Notes under the pieces: model-generated
Told to the model about the DNA's origin: nothing
Seen by the model: only the letters and a program-made list of their open reading frames with translations
The model's database searches: none
Shown here: in pieces, positions 1 to 11,465 of the stretch
How positions within the stretch are numbered: position 1 is the first letter of the stretch
Layout of the letters: each line of letters starts with the position of its first letter
Position numbers and translations under genes: made by a program
Source: Theocolax elegans
Taxonomy: Eukaryota; Arthropoda; Insecta; Hymenoptera; Cerocephalidae
Length of the DNA stretch: 64,000 nt
NCBI GenBank assembly: GCA_026168455.1
Contig: CM047426.1
Coordinates: 76,163,986-76,227,985 of the forward strand
Direction: 5' to 3'

Positions 1-365
1 AGATGTTTCGTTAAGTAATTTAGTTTATGCGCCCTCTACGCGGACAGTTTGAAAAGGTAAAGCGAAGGACACACGCGAGTGCGTCCGTTAGAAGCGTGCG
101 AACGTCCGTACGAGTAGGCAGCTAGCTGCGTGATAGCCAAGTTCTGTGAATCAAAACCTAACAACTGCTTTGTTTATTTAATTTCTTTTATATTATCTTT
201 ATATTTATAATAAACATCTTCATTTAACGTTGCTAGAAATTAATTGAGTGGACCCTTCAATTCCATTTATAATAATTCAGAAGTGGGATAACGGATCGAG
301 TCGTCGACTTGTGGTTGGATAAGTAAGGATTTAGAGTTGTCGAACTGAAAGAGTTTTGAAGAAAC
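1..365 (+). other. Leader or partial LTR upstream of a retrotransposon gag
   Basis: This stretch directly precedes the gag reading frame at 366 and has no ORF of its own. It has a GC-rich part (about 30-145) followed by an AT-rich part containing AATAAA-like signals (about 180-215), as expected for the R/U5 part of an LTR and the untranslated leader. A possible LTR end with a primer-binding-like TGGGATAACGG lies near 286, but the second LTR is not in the window and the left end is cut by the window edge. The call rests mainly on position. Confidence 0.3.
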
Positions 366-1661
366 ATGTCAAACGAGAAAGAGGTTATGCAGTCAAAGCT
401 GAATTAGGCAATGGCGGAGATCGAACCCCAGAAGAAGCGGCGTGAGGAGGAATATATGGCGCAACAAGAACGTATCGCCGAACTACAAAATGCGCTGGAA
501 CGACAACGCGTAAGCAGATCATCAGAGACACCCGAAATTCCCGGAAATTCATCGAGCAATGCTGAGACGACGGCAATGCTAGCGGGCGCTTTAACATCGC
601 TGGGTCAAGTATTAAATTCGCAGTCTCAAGCCATAGAAACGTTAAGAAATTCGTTGTCGGAAACGCGCCAACACGATCAGCAAGGTCAGTTAGTTTCGAT
701 TGCTAACGCACAGAAGGTGATTCGAGAGTTTAACGGAAATGAAGGTCCAGAGAAGGCACGTGTCTGGTTAAAAGACCTTGTGTGTGCAAAAGATTTATAT
801 GGGTGGTCCGACGCGACGACATTTTCAATAGGAAAATCTAAATTACTTAACAGTGCTTGGAAATGGATGATGACGAAGATGGAGACCGTTACGAATTTCG
901 CGGAATTCAACGAAGCGTTTTCATCCGCATTTACGTACACACAGTCCAAAAGCCATAAATTAAAAATCATGATGGCTCGAATTCAAGGCCAGAAGGAGAC
1001 GCTCTAGGATTACATTCTGGATAAGGTTTGGCTGTGTAATGGGCTGGACTTCTCAGTGAACGAAATTCGTGACGAATTAGCGGCTGGTTTGTGGAATAAG
1101 GATTTATCACAATATCTTTTGAGTCGCGAGTATAATTCTACGGATTTGATTTTACAAGATTTAGTTCGAATGGAAAATATTCATAATAAGAGACGAGAGA
1201 GAATCTTAGAAAATCGATTTAATTTTCAGAAAGAGACAGGAAATAAGGGAGCTCCCCCTTCCAGTCAACGAAACAGCGTTCCGGTGTTGACATGGCGTGC
1301 ACATCAGGGCCCCGCGGAGAAGGGAGAGGCAGCGGCGGATGTTTCTGCAACTCAACAGCAGGCGGCGCCACGAAAGCAGCAGCAGTCAGGACAGAAGGCG
1401 CGCGGCGGCGGAGGTAACTGCTACAACTGTGGGCGTCCCGGCCATCTTGCACGCAACTGCCAAGCACCAAAGCGAGAGGTTACGTGCTACCTATGCCATC
1501 GCCCAGGCCATATCACACCGCGCTGTTCCTTCAAGAATGGAAATACGGAGTCGGCATCAACCGTAAACATCGAAGAATTTGACATTTCACCTTCGATTTA
1601 TGACAGAAAAATGAGTTTTCGGTCTTGGTGGATATTGAGACTTTTGACCACTATGTTATGA
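366..1661 (+). pseudogene. gag: LTR-retrotransposon Gag (nucleocapsid), two in-frame stops
   Basis: This is the structural Gag protein of an LTR retrotransposon, which packages element RNA in cytoplasmic particles. One frame runs from ATG 366 to the stop at 1661, broken by amber codons at 405-407 and 1005-1007. An N-terminal glutamine/arginine-rich coiled coil (about residues 20-110) is followed by a capsid-like helical region. Near the C-terminus are two CCHC zinc knuckles, CYNCGRPGHLARNC and CYLCHRPGHITPRC, preceded by a Gln/Lys/Gly-rich linker. The knuckles identify it as nucleocapsid and the arrangement fits Ty3/gypsy-type Gag, although the superfamily is not proven. No protease, RT or integrase follows; after 1661 the sequence turns AT-rich, so pol is lost. 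It is a dead copy. Confidence 0.8.
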
Positions 1662-2403
1662 ACTACCGATTCACCGGGGTTAGATTCGAATCCACCGAAA
1701 GTATTTTTACATTAATTTTGTGCTGGGTCCTTTGTACGCAAAAAACTTAAATAAAGTATAGAAATTCAGGAAAAGATTGTACCTTGCCTTATTTATACTT
1801 TTAACGCATATAAAATATTTAGTTAGATAAATAACTCAGAATCCGGTAAATTTGTAGCAAGATACATTCTTATTCTAAATATCAATATATAATTAATAAA
1901 TGAAATTTTATAAGTTCAAATAATTACGCAAGCTTTTTATAAAAAAGAGATAGACCCAAATTAGAATGTGAAGAAAATATAAAATCTATTTCATTGGCTG
2001 ATCTGTGATCAGGTGATCATTTTATAAGTTAATGTTTTTAAAACGTGAAAATTTAAAACGATTAATGTTGATTGATTCAAATAATCAATGTAGTTAAGTA
2101 ACAGTAAAGCATAAAAACGACAAAGGAAAAAGGCTTGCGCAGCGCGTTTTAAAATGGCCTAGTTTTTATAAAAATAATAAATATTTTCCAATTGGATCGA
2201 TTTAATTGTTTTCTTACAAACTCAAATACAAAGGTTTATTTATGCGTTGAAATTTAACCTCAAATTAAATGCTTTCAAATAAACTGGCTAATTAGAATCG
2301 GTACTCTTAACATTTTTGTTAATATTTATTCTACTTAATATTTTTGTTAATATTTTATGTAAACATAAACAAACATGCTGGAGTACGGTCACACCAAAAA
2401 CGT
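1662..2403. other. AT-rich sequence without recognisable genes
   Basis: About 740 bases between the gag remnant and the MITE. No ORF of note, no tandem repeat and no hairpin was recognised. An alternative frame stays open just past 1661 for about 100 bases but has no motif I recognise. Confidence 0.5.
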
Positions 2404-2407
2404 TTAA

Positions 2408-3153
2408 CCTTTAGAATGCCGGCATGGCTCATATATGGGAAGGTAATAAAATTATAGCTTTAATAATGGATATAGATATTTTGATGTATTTTTCTCAATA
2501 AGTAGGCTCTCTAATCTCTAAAGTATACTGCTGAAACTATTTTCAGATCGAGGTATTCAAACAACCCGTAACGCGGAGGTGAAATATTTAAAAACTCGTT
2601 ATTGAACTTGTCATCCTTATTGAACTTTTTACTGATATTTTTCCGGGATCAATTGAGATTCCAAAACTACCCCTAGCGAGGGGTAGAAATTTCCAATATT
2701 TCGTTATTATTTGTGTACTCACTTTTTACATGTTTTTTTTCGTAAACACGCTGAAAGATGCGTAAAATATGCCCTAAATTTTCCGCAATTGATTGAAATG
2801 CCAAAACTACCTCTCTACTACTAGCAAGGGCGTGAAATTTTCAAAATTTTCGAAATTTTCACCCCCTCGTTAGGGGTAGTTGGGATGCTTACGGTTTTAT
2901 TGATAACTAAAGGAGTATTTTTGGGGTCTTATTACATTGTAATATCAAGAAAATTCTGTTAAAAATGCATATATAGTAATTTAAATTTTTTTTTAATTTT
3001 TAACATTCATCCGACCGTTGCCAGCCGGACTGGCTCATATATGAGCCACCTGTGACTTTGACAACTACTCTAGAGATATGAGGTGTTTTTATGTATAAAT
3101 TTTGCACATCAAAAATATCAATTCATAAGGCAAAAATGCTGGCAGTCTAAAGG
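2408..3153. mobile_element. Non-autonomous piggyBac-like MITE with TTAA duplication
   Basis: The ends are inverted repeats: CCTTTAGAATGCCGGCAT on the left and ATGCTGGCAGTCTAAAGG on the right, with two mismatches. Each is flanked by TTAA (2404-2407 and 3154-3157). TTAA duplication plus a CCTTT-type terminus is characteristic of piggyBac elements. The 746-bp interior has no transposase. It contains a subterminal TGGCTCATATATG motif next to both ends (about 2422 and 3030) in inverted context, and two inverted blocks containing CCCCTAGCGAGGGG-like sequence (about 2665-2690 and 2860-2885). It would depend on a transposase supplied elsewhere. Confidence 0.8.
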
Positions 3154-3609
3154 TTAAACGGGGTCAAATTTACTTCTCTACTTTGAAGCAAAATGTACAA
3201 TTTTAATACCAAAGGAGCAAAATGGCATTTGACTCTCAAAGTGGGAAAATAGTAACTTTTGACCCAAGGCAGAGAAAGTACATTTGCCCTCATTTAAACA
3301 TTTTTCGCCTGAACTAGACAAAAATGAAAAAATTAAATGATGACAAATTTATTTCGCTTTGGAGCGGTAAAACTTATTAATTATAATCGTTCATTAATTT
3401 TTTTAATCGTATTTTTCGTCATTCGATTTCGATTTTCAGTTAGAGGGTTGCGAAAATGCCGTTATGTGCACCGAATGTTAAAATCCGGTTGCAAAAGTCC
3501 CATAGAATCTTATAAACACTCTTTAAAATTTGTTATAAATATAATCTTAGAAATATGCGAATAAGTAAATATGAATAAAAGCGTCAATTCAATTTAAAAT
3601 GTGAGTGTA

Positions 3610-3895
3610 ATTATAATAATATATTACGATACATGTGGCACAAATGCCCCATTATTTAACGGCGTGTATTTAGTAAGTATTTAATAAGACACACCGTGTA
3701 ATGGGTCAATTGTGTCATGAGTATCGTACAATACTTTATAGCATCTGCTAATATAAATCCGCTGTCACTCCTATCCGTGCATTAGCGGTCCATTTTTGCA
3801 CCGTGAGGTTAATCACGGTGAAATAATAGACTACTTATGCCATGGATAGGCGTGACTATAAGACGCATTTATACCACGTAATGCTATAAAATAAT
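3610..3895. repeat. Cluster of three imperfect hairpins
   Basis: Two imperfect inverted repeats lie side by side. The first is about 3630-3735, with arms beginning ATTACGATAC and ending GTATCGTACAAT around GGCACAAATGCCCATTA. The second is about 3737-3892, with arms TTTATAGCAT and ATGCTATAAA. The second encloses a short stem CACCGTG/CACGGTG at about 3799-3822. They could be MITEs or cruciform-forming sequence. No coding potential. Confidence 0.55.
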
Positions 3896-4484
3896 ATAAC
3901 TGAAAGTGTTTGTAACCCGATATACATATACAATTTATGTATAGATAAGGACAAACAAATGTGAGTTTGGTATTGGGAAAAAATAGTTGAACATATTAAT
4001 AAGTCATCTACGATGAGACTTTATACTTATCTTTATGGAGATTATTAAAAGTAAAGGAAAATACTCACGGTACAATTTAAGAAAGTAGAATAATACATTC
4101 GAAAATAATTCAATTTTTTTTAGTTCAATTTTAGTTGAAAAATAGTACACTTTTTACTCTTTTACTCTTGGTGTTACTATTACGTTAAAAGTAATATCAG
4201 CCTGAACCACTAAATGGACTACTTAGGAGAGGGAATAAAATAGATAAAGAACAAAATCTGTAGTAAGTGCGCCGAGAGTAATCGTTTAGAGATCTCTGAA
4301 ATTATTTCTCCTAACTTTCCTCTATTCTTGAAAGTAGCGTGTTTTGTTATAGTTTCGACTGCATGCAGAACAGAAATAATTGCCTATTATAAAATCTCAC
4401 GTGAGAACTCATGCCAAAATCTCACCTGACTTTTACCCGGAACGCTGTTTAAACTTCACAAATAATAGGAAATCATTTTATGTT

Positions 4485-4722
4485 TATTGGGAGTCACTGT
4501 TTAAGTGATAACACCCCCAGATACGCTCAAAAATCAAGGATTTAAAGCTTTTTAGGTATATTTTCGATTTTTAGAAATATTTTTCATAGCTAAAAATATC
4601 CCACGTGAGATCTCATGTGAGAAATTTCTAAAAATCGAAAATATTTCTGAAACGCTTTAAAATCTTGATATTTGAGCTTATCTGGGGGGTGCTATCACTT
4701 AACAAGTGACTCACTGTATTCA
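4485..4722. repeat. Foldback (MITE-like) inverted repeat
   Basis: Two arms of about 110 bases face each other around a centre at about 4600-4620 (CCCACGTGAG/CTCATGTGAG). The outer parts read GAGTCACTGTTTAAGTGAT on the left and the complement of ATCACTTAACAAGTGACTC on the right. No ORF. It is probably a non-autonomous DNA element or hairpin MITE. The duplication was not resolved. Confidence 0.6.
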
Positions 4723-5193
4723 TAAATTGATTTTATATTTAAGATTAATTAAATACCAAACGATTGGCCAAAAATTAATTTTTTTATAGTATACAAGTTA
4801 TTATTCTTAACAAATTCATTTCTTTGATTTCTAATTTTGAGTTTCAAGATAAATATATAAAATGTGTCAGAAAACAATATTTTAATATTTTAATCTTGTT
4901 CAACGCATTATATATAATAAATAAACTTTTTACATAATTCATAAGAATAATTTGAAGAGTTATAAAAATATGGTATTGTTCATCAAGAATTGTTTTAATC
5001 TTTTGATTACTTACTATTAATTTATTTACATCTATTCTCTGAGGATGAGATAATCCATTACATTCAATTTTTTCTTTTTATTCATATTATTATGTATATC
5101 CCGAATCCTGGTCATTTGTATGTAGCTATGTCACGAATCCCCTTTCATGGTGAGTGTACAGTCGTAAGATGAATATTTTAAACATAATTTTAA

Positions 5194-5950
5194 CTGTAGG
5201 AAAATTCCGGGAACTCGCGAACGGTCGACGGGAAGAGAGGGAGCAGCGTCGAGTCACCCCACCATGTCAACGCGTGAGGTGTCTTAACCGCTCATTATAG
5301 AATGAGGCTAGAAAAAAGGGCCCGCGGTGGGGGGTCGCGAGAGAGTTCACGATCGCGCCGCATTTTCGGTAGTTAGTCTCGTTCGATAAGTTCGAGTAAT
5401 TAGATCGTGGCCGGAGCTCTTTCATTAGATTACTTTTTTGGTTTCTTACGTAAATCTTATTTTCGCGAACGCGTTCGATTTTTGTTTCGTGCGGTTACAT
5501 ACATACACACATTCACACACACAAATATACACAACTTACACTCAAATCACCTCGAAACGCCACAAGGCGATTTTCGGGCACGGGAAGAGTTATTGCTTCC
5601 CAATGAGTCAAACCACGTGGCTCATTACGGTTGTAAATCCACAAAAACATTACTACAAATACATACAAAGCGGCAATCTCACCTCGAGATTGTCCAACAA
5701 ACTCATACAAACAGCACTCGAGTGTTTACACATATAACTTGTTTGTGATTCGGTATCTCTCTCTCTCTCTCTCTAAAAATTCCATTTTTCTTATTGTATT
5801 TTTCGTGGGAGTTTTATGCCTTCCGGCTTTTTCCCACTGAGCCAATAAATTTTAATTTGTGGCTCAAATCGAGTATTTTTTATTTTTCCTTAAGCTAAAT
5901 CCAAATCATTGGAAATATCCTCCAAAGGGAAATTTTCGAACAAACATTTT
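5194..5950 (+). repeat. Possible solo LTR plus primer-binding region
   Basis: The block begins TGTAGGAAAATTCCGGG and ends near AACAAACA. It is GC-rich at first, then contains AATAAA-like sequence at about 5845, and is followed by TTGGTGTCTCCTATGAGGTG, which has the look of a primer-binding site opening with TGG. GA-rich leader-like sequence continues to about 6065. No gag or pol follows. ORFs inside are short and unrecognised. A (CT)n run sits at about 5757-5775. The LTR call is tentative because no second copy is present. Confidence 0.35.
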
Positions 5951-6404
5951 GGTGTCTCCTATGAGGTGTGAAGATCACGCTCACTTCGACTTCCAGAGAG
6001 AGTGAGAGTCCAGGACAACATCCACGTGCGAGTAGAAAGAGAGAGCAGTTCCAGGAGTTGAAAAAGATAAGTGTTTTTCTTTAAAATCGCACTTATTATT
6101 CGTATTATTTAGAATATATTAACAGGTTCAAATAATTAAACTTTCTGCCACTTTTTCATTTAATTTAGTTTAATTTAATTTCATTTACTTTACTAATTCG
6201 AGTCAATTTAATTTTGCTTATTAAGTTTTGTTTCTTTTAATTAAATTTAATTAAATTCATTAATTAAGAGATTAAGAAAACCAATTGATATTATTGCTTC
6301 AAATTTTAAATAGAGATAGATTATTAATAAATGAAGGGCATTCTTCTCCTCAATTTGCATAAATTGTCGTCCTTTTTAAATTATAACTAATTTTCTGTGT
6401 CTTT

Positions 6405-7120
6405 TCAGGCTTGTAAGGTAGGGAGGATAAAACTTGGCTTTGGTACCCCCTTATCATGAGATGTAATAAGACAAAGAAGACAAATATGCCACATTTTCGC
6501 TAATTAATTAGTCAACTAGACCAATTGTAAACAAAGTGCCGGGCCGGCACCTAGTGGATTTTTTTTGTAATCATTTGAGCTAACTGTACACAAAATTTCA
6601 AGGCAGCCCCCCCTTCCCACCCCCTCCCCGTTTCATCGTAACATATAAGAAAGAAGCCGAATACGTCAGATTTTCGCTAATTATGTAAATAAATAAATTG
6701 TAAAAGGTGTGCCGGGTTGGCATCAAAAGGGTTATCTTTCTAATACTCTTAGCTAGTTGTGTACCAAATTTCAAGCTAGCTGCCCTGTTACATCGCGAGA
6801 TATAAGGCAAAGAATTCGAATATGTCAGATTTTCGCTAATTAATTATTGATATAAATAAAAAGTAAAAAGTATGCGGGGTCGGCACCTAATTGTATTTCT
6901 AATCGTGTCAACTAGTTGTGTACAAAATTTTAAGGCAGCTCCTCACTACATCTTGCGATTTAAGGCTAAGAAGCCGAAAACGTCAGCCAACCAATTGTAA
7001 AAAATGTGCCGGGTTAGGACCAAGTGGGTTATCTTTATCTAATCTTTTTAATTACTTGTGTTCAAAATTGCAAGGCAGCCCCGCCCCCCCTCCCCCGTTA
7101 CATCGTGAAACTAATAATCA
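6405..7120. repeat. Degenerate tandem repeat, about four units of 140-190 bp
   Basis: The same block recurs with drift: GTGCCGGG(T/C)(T/C)GGCACC-like sequence, then CTAATCNTTTNAGCTA, then GTGTACAAAATTTCAAGGCAGC, a C-rich run, a CATCG box and CGTCAGATTTTCGCTAATTA. The anchor AAGGCAGC (or its AAGCTAGCTGCC variant) recurs near 6600, 6772, 6932 and 7072. No coding content. It may be a local satellite or the interior of an old transposon. Confidence 0.7.
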
Positions 7121-8889
7121 CTTTCGATCAAGAATAAAAATTAGGTGCAAAATGGAAAATTTTTGAAAATTTCCATGTAAATTCCAAAGCAAGTAGAAGA
7201 GCGTTACACACAGATTTTTGTAGAAAAGTGAATTTATTATTATTTAAAAAATAAATAAAGATTCCAACTCTTTTAGCTTTACATTTCTTTAATGTTATAA
7301 AATTGAAGCTTAAACGTCAGATTGGACAAATCGCGATAAGCCATGATACTTAATAAAGAAAAATTGCTGGATTAGTCGGTTAATCTGAGAAATTGGACTT
7401 ACCTCGTTATAGATTTCAATTCTAGTACGAAAGTGGTGAGTTTCGTACGAGTACGTGTCTATCGGCCGAGAGAAGCGAGGATGATATTCACACAAGTCGA
7501 GAATCATCTTTCGCATATGTATTGAACGCTATTTTTTGATAGTGTACGTAAATAGCATTAAAAGAATTTGCAAAATGTTTGAAGTGCCATTTCACGCACA
7601 GTAACAAAAAAATCATTACGATAGCAGTATTATACAGCTACTTGTATAAATATAAGTGTAATAAAATTTTGTGATTTTTTTCTCAATAAGTATCCACGTT
7701 AAGCAAAAATTTCGTTCACCGAAAAGTGGTTATAATTCGAAAGTGATTAGATTTCAAACGGGTTCAATAAGAAAATAAGCTACAGGCGTAAAAAATCTGT
7801 AAGACTATTCGAGTGTATAAACTCTAGCTGGTCAAAGTAAAAACAGAATTATTGCTCTTATGTCTAGAACAATAATATATTATAGAAATTATGCGTCTTA
7901 AAAAAATCATAAATAATGATTACATTATTAAAGACATTTTTATTAGACATTTCTAAAAATCCTAGTGTACAAAATTTATAAATTATAAATTTGATATAAC
8001 AGTTTTTCGAAAAATTCTTAAAAAGACAGATTTGCGTAAATAAGCTGCAAAATCAATAATTTGAATAATTTTCGTGTAATAATGTATTAAATTTTAGTCA
8101 AAAAAACAGTAATGGATTAACAACAGTAAAAATCAATTAATTAAAAAAATTCAGTGAACTTAAGTGGTTATATAATAATTAATTGATCACGCGTGGACTT
8201 ATAATTAAGCATTTGGTTATACCGGCACCATTGCGTAAATTTTGAAATCGATCCCTGATCTACATGATAAAAAAAATCTACATGCGGACTCTTGGCGCTA
8301 ACTGAACTTTTAAAAAATGGACTTAACCGGTTATCGCCGGAGAAAAAAGAATTACAAAATCAACGAAATTAGTTGTCGTAGTAACGAATTTAGTGGTTAC
8401 CAAGAAATAACAGATTTTTATTGCTAAATTTACAACTTTTACGGTACGGTAGATTATATGAAAGTTACATAAAAATATAAATATGTAGTATACATTTAAG
8501 CTAAATCTGATGTATAAAATGTGATACGTATACATAATTTATAATCGAAAATACACTGTATATTGTGACATATTTTATTTATTTTTAATCTTGCAAGGTG
8601 CGAGTCCTTAAACTCTGGAACATAATCCAAACTTGGAGATACGCTTTAAAAATTAGGATCCTTATGTATTTTTTTTAACAGTGGGTTAACTTTTTCCAAA
8701 AAATCTCTTGTCACGCTCTTCTACTTGCTTTTAAGTTTTAGTGTGAATTTTTTCAAAATGTTTTATCACTAAATGATCGAGATTCTCATGCAGCCGCAAA
8801 GATCAATTTTATACCTAAACGTTACCGACAAAAAATTATTATTAATTATTAATTCATTTTAAATTTAATATTTCAGCAAAATCGCTCTG
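7121..8889. other. AT-rich intergenic stretch, no gene seen
   Basis: About 1.8 kb with only short spurious ORFs. No zinc-finger, RT, integrase or host exon motif was recognised, and no clear repeat structure. Confidence 0.5.
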
Positions 8890-9096
8890 TGTTAAAATTG
8901 TAGCCTTGTGTTGCGCGGACTGTATTAAAAAGTGGGGGTAAGTCTCTGCGACCCGTGATGGAGGGGAGACGAAGCGAGCGAGGCAGAACGATCTCGTACG
9001 CCGTACGCGGCGGATGTAACCTTGTCGATTTTGGACAATAAAGACGTTTTTTTCAAAACTAATCCGACCATTACATTATTTAACGAATTTCTAACA
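8890..9096 (+). repeat. 5' LTR of a BEL/Pao retrotransposon
   Basis: The block begins TGTTAAAATTG and ends CTAACA, giving the canonical TG...CA limits with TGTTA/TAACA inverted ends. It has an AATAAA polyadenylation signal at about 9038-9043 and is followed two bases later by a primer-binding site and then by a BEL/Pao gag. At 207 bp it is short for an LTR. No partner 3' LTR was found, consistent with a truncated element. Confidence 0.7.
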
Positions 9097-9098
9097 TT

Positions 9099-9116
9099 TG
9101 GCGACCGTGACAGGAC
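9099..9116 (+). promoter_or_regulatory. Primer-binding site, probably tRNA-Arg
   Basis: TGGCGACCGTGACAGGA starts two bases after the LTR. It is the complement of a tRNA 3' end reading TCCTGTCACGGTCGCCA, which fits an arthropod tRNA-Arg acceptor and T arm. The position next to the LTR end and the opening TGG are diagnostic. The tRNA identity is from general knowledge and was not searched. Confidence 0.65.
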
Positions 9117-9180
9117 GATTTGGATAATGTGTCGGAACTGAGTTTTGTAATTTCGTGATACGAAAGAAAAGCGAAACAAG

Positions 9181-10293
9181 ATGGAGGCCGCTAGGAAAGA
9201 ACGCAGAATTCAACGAACAGCATTCACTAAGTGTTTGAATAATTTTAATCAAAGGTTCAACGACGATAATGCTTCTTACAACGACAAATATGTGAGTTGG
9301 CATTTGCTTGAAATGAAGATGACGCAACTAGAAGATTCGAATTCAAGATACTTCGATTTACTGATCGCATCAAACGCGACGGAGGACGACATCCAAAACG
9401 ACATAGAATCGCACGAGGACTACAAAGTCAATTTTTTAACTGCAAAGCTGTTGTTTAATGGAGAAGACGCAAACGGTTGCGTAACGACTTCTTCGACGGG
9501 CGTCGCCTCGCGTGGAGATCAACCATTTAAATGCCCTACTCTAGAAATCCCGAAATTCGATGGAAGCATTGGAAAATGGCTTCAATTTTCTTCACATTTT
9601 CGGAAAATCCACGACGATAGAAACATAAGTAAGGAAGATAAACTTCAATATCTAAAACAGGCGATAGCTAAAGGATCCAAAGCAGAAAGTGTCGTTCAAG
9701 GTTTTCCGACTACAGCGGCGAATTACGATAAAGCGTACAGCAGTCTAAAAAATCGATTCGGTCGAGAGGATCTGTTAGTGGAATTCTACACCCGAGAACT
9801 ACTTTCGCTAGTATTACAGAACGCTACGAGTAAAGGGAAACATACAAGTGTATCGGAGGTCTACGATAAAGTTTCGGCGCATACGCGGGCTCTAGAAACA
9901 CTAGGAGTTACCACGAATAATTGTGCGACCATGTTATGTCCATTGGTTGAATCATCGCTGCCCGAGGAGATTTTAAGAGCTTGGCAACGTTCGACCTTCT
10001 CGAACGATACAAACACAGAGGGCGCCGGAAATACGGATCGACTGACGCGGTTTCTACAGTTCTTGGAATCGGAGGTGGAAAACGAGGAGCGAATAATGAT
10101 GGCTGTCAACGGTTTTTCAACTTCGAACTCCAGCGAAAGAAGAGACAGATGCAGAAATTTTAAGGTAAAACCAGAGTGTTCCGCGGACCAAGCAACAGCA
10201 AGTGCGTTACTTGCTTCGACCGACGAAAAAATAAAAAAATGTATAATTTGCTACGATAACAATACGATACACGTATTGAACTCAGGTTACTAG
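9181..10293 (+). CDS. gag: BEL/Pao retrotransposon Gag (DUF1759-type)
   Basis: This is the Gag of a BEL/Pao LTR retrotransposon, 370 residues from ATG 9181. An N-terminal helical/coiled segment (residues 1-100) precedes the signature of the Pao gag domain at about residues 118-290. That domain includes LEIPKFDGSIGKWLQFSSHF, KLQYLKQAIAKG and a later LPEEILRAWQRS. The C-terminus reaches the first cysteine pair of a zinc-knuckle (KKCIICYDN...) and then stops, because an internal deletion joins this point to a far-downstream pol fragment. The ORF itself is open throughout, so this copy is either young or recently deleted. Codon use is GC-richer than the flanks. Confidence 0.85.
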   Translation: MEAARKERRIQRTAFTKCLNNFNQRFNDDNASYNDKYVSWHLLEMKMTQLEDSNSRYFDLLIASNATEDDIQNDIESHEDYKVNFLTAKLLFNGEDANGCVTTSSTGVASRGDQPFKCPTLEIPKFDGSIGKWLQFSSHFRKIHDDRNISKEDKLQYLKQAIAKGSKAESVVQGFPTTAANYDKAYSSLKNRFGREDLLVEFYTRELLSLVLQNATSKGKHTSVSEVYDKVSAHTRALETLGVTTNNCATMLCPLVESSLPEEILRAWQRSTFSNDTNTEGAGNTDRLTRFLQFLESEVENEERIMMAVNGFSTSNSSERRDRCRNFKVKPECSADQATASALLASTDEKIKKCIICYDNNTIHVLNSGY

Positions 10294-10452
10294 CCCGCGT
10301 GGTAGGTGTAACCATCCCGCGCCTCGAGCTCTTAGCTGCGTCGATAGGTAGTCGTCAAACATTGCAAGCATCAACCCAGGATATGCTCCTCTATACTGCC
10401 AAGGTGGATGCACGCATTCGTTATGAGTGCAGTGCATTTATTCCTTTATGAC
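10288..10452 (+). pseudogene. BEL/Pao pol fragment after internal deletion
   Basis: Immediately after the gag stop, another frame reads VTIPRLELLAASIGSRQ and continues to a stop near 10451. The (T/S)IPRLELLAA block is a conserved Pao pol motif lying between the reverse transcriptase and the RNase H/A17-type region. Its presence directly behind the gag zinc knuckle shows that protease and the whole reverse transcriptase have been deleted. What follows is unrelated, so integrase and the 3' LTR are also missing. Confidence 0.7.
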
Positions 10453-11044
10453 GTGGTGATTTACGTCATATAATAAATATTAAATAAATAATCAAGTACG
10501 AGAATATTGAAATACGTTGCGGTTCAGAGGAGTATTTTTCACCGCGAGTTCGGCGAAGTTTAGTAACGGTCGCGGTGATGCCCCTTTGTAAGAGCGATTT
10601 GGATTCGTGGCCGCAAGTCGGCCGGGCCAATCGAAAGCCGAGACGTAGCGCCGCGCAGGAAGGGAGAGAAGCCGCGAGCCGTGGAGTCAGTCGCTGTTCG
10701 GGAGTCGAGTTAGGAGGTCGTGCCGAGCCGAAACCTCTCTCCCTTTCCTATAACCGCGTGTGAAAAGTGCCGAGAAGCCAAGGGTTGCGAGACGATCGAG
10801 GTAGAGCGGAGAAAAAGGTCAAAGATCGTGAGAGGACGGGTCCAAGAGATCGAATAGTCTAAGGTGGGTAAATCATTTTGTGTTCTGGTGTGCTCGGTCG
10901 GTCGGTTGGTCAAGTGAGTCTTAAGTGCCGGATAAGGGAGAGAGAGTGCGAGCCAGAGAGGAAAAGCGCGAGTGTGTAGTCGCGAGAGAAACGCGCCACG
11001 TGGAGTTAAGTAAAACCACGAGAAATTTTGATAGAGCCAGAGAG
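10453..11044. other. GC/GA-rich non-coding block
   Basis: About 590 bases, much richer in G and A than its surroundings, with repeated GAGAGAG and CGCGAG words and no convincing ORF. It resembles an untranslated leader or promoter of a retroelement but lacks a recognisable LTR boundary. It lies between the BEL/Pao scrap and the 3' end of the LINE. Confidence 0.35.
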
Positions 11045-11066
11045 AGATAGATAGATAGATAGATAC
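11045..11066. repeat. (GATA)n microsatellite at LINE 3' end
   Basis: About five GATA units. Read on the minus strand they form (TATC)n directly after the LINE 3' untranslated region. Terminal short repeats instead of poly(A) are a feature of CR1/L2-group LINEs, so this probably belongs to the element. Confidence 0.7.
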
Positions 11067-11465
11067 TTTGTTGGGTTATAAGGGTAGAAACCCTGTTAAC
11101 ACAAAAATAAATACAATGTTAAAGATGCAAAATAGAAAATTACAAAATTAAACATAATAATAATAAAAATATAAAGATAGTATAACAAAAACAAAAATAT
11201 TATAACATGAGTCGCCAAGAATAAACAATGAAAAATGAAAATGAAAAATATACAAATAAATTAAAATCGCAGTATAGAAACGCCGCAGAATAAAATAAAT
11301 ATGTATAAACATTAAAAGTAAAAATAATAAAAATAATAAAAATAACAATGAGTAAAAGCAATAAAAATGAATAAAAACAGTGTAAATATAAAAAAGTAAA
11401 TAAGAAAACAAATAAATAACAATAAAAAGAGCGCAGCGCAATAAAATTACAATAACAAAATAAAG

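Noticed and set aside
11148..11441. Minus-strand 97-codon ORF rich in Phe, Tyr and Ile
   Set aside because: It is the AT-rich 3' untranslated region of the LINE read through in one frame.
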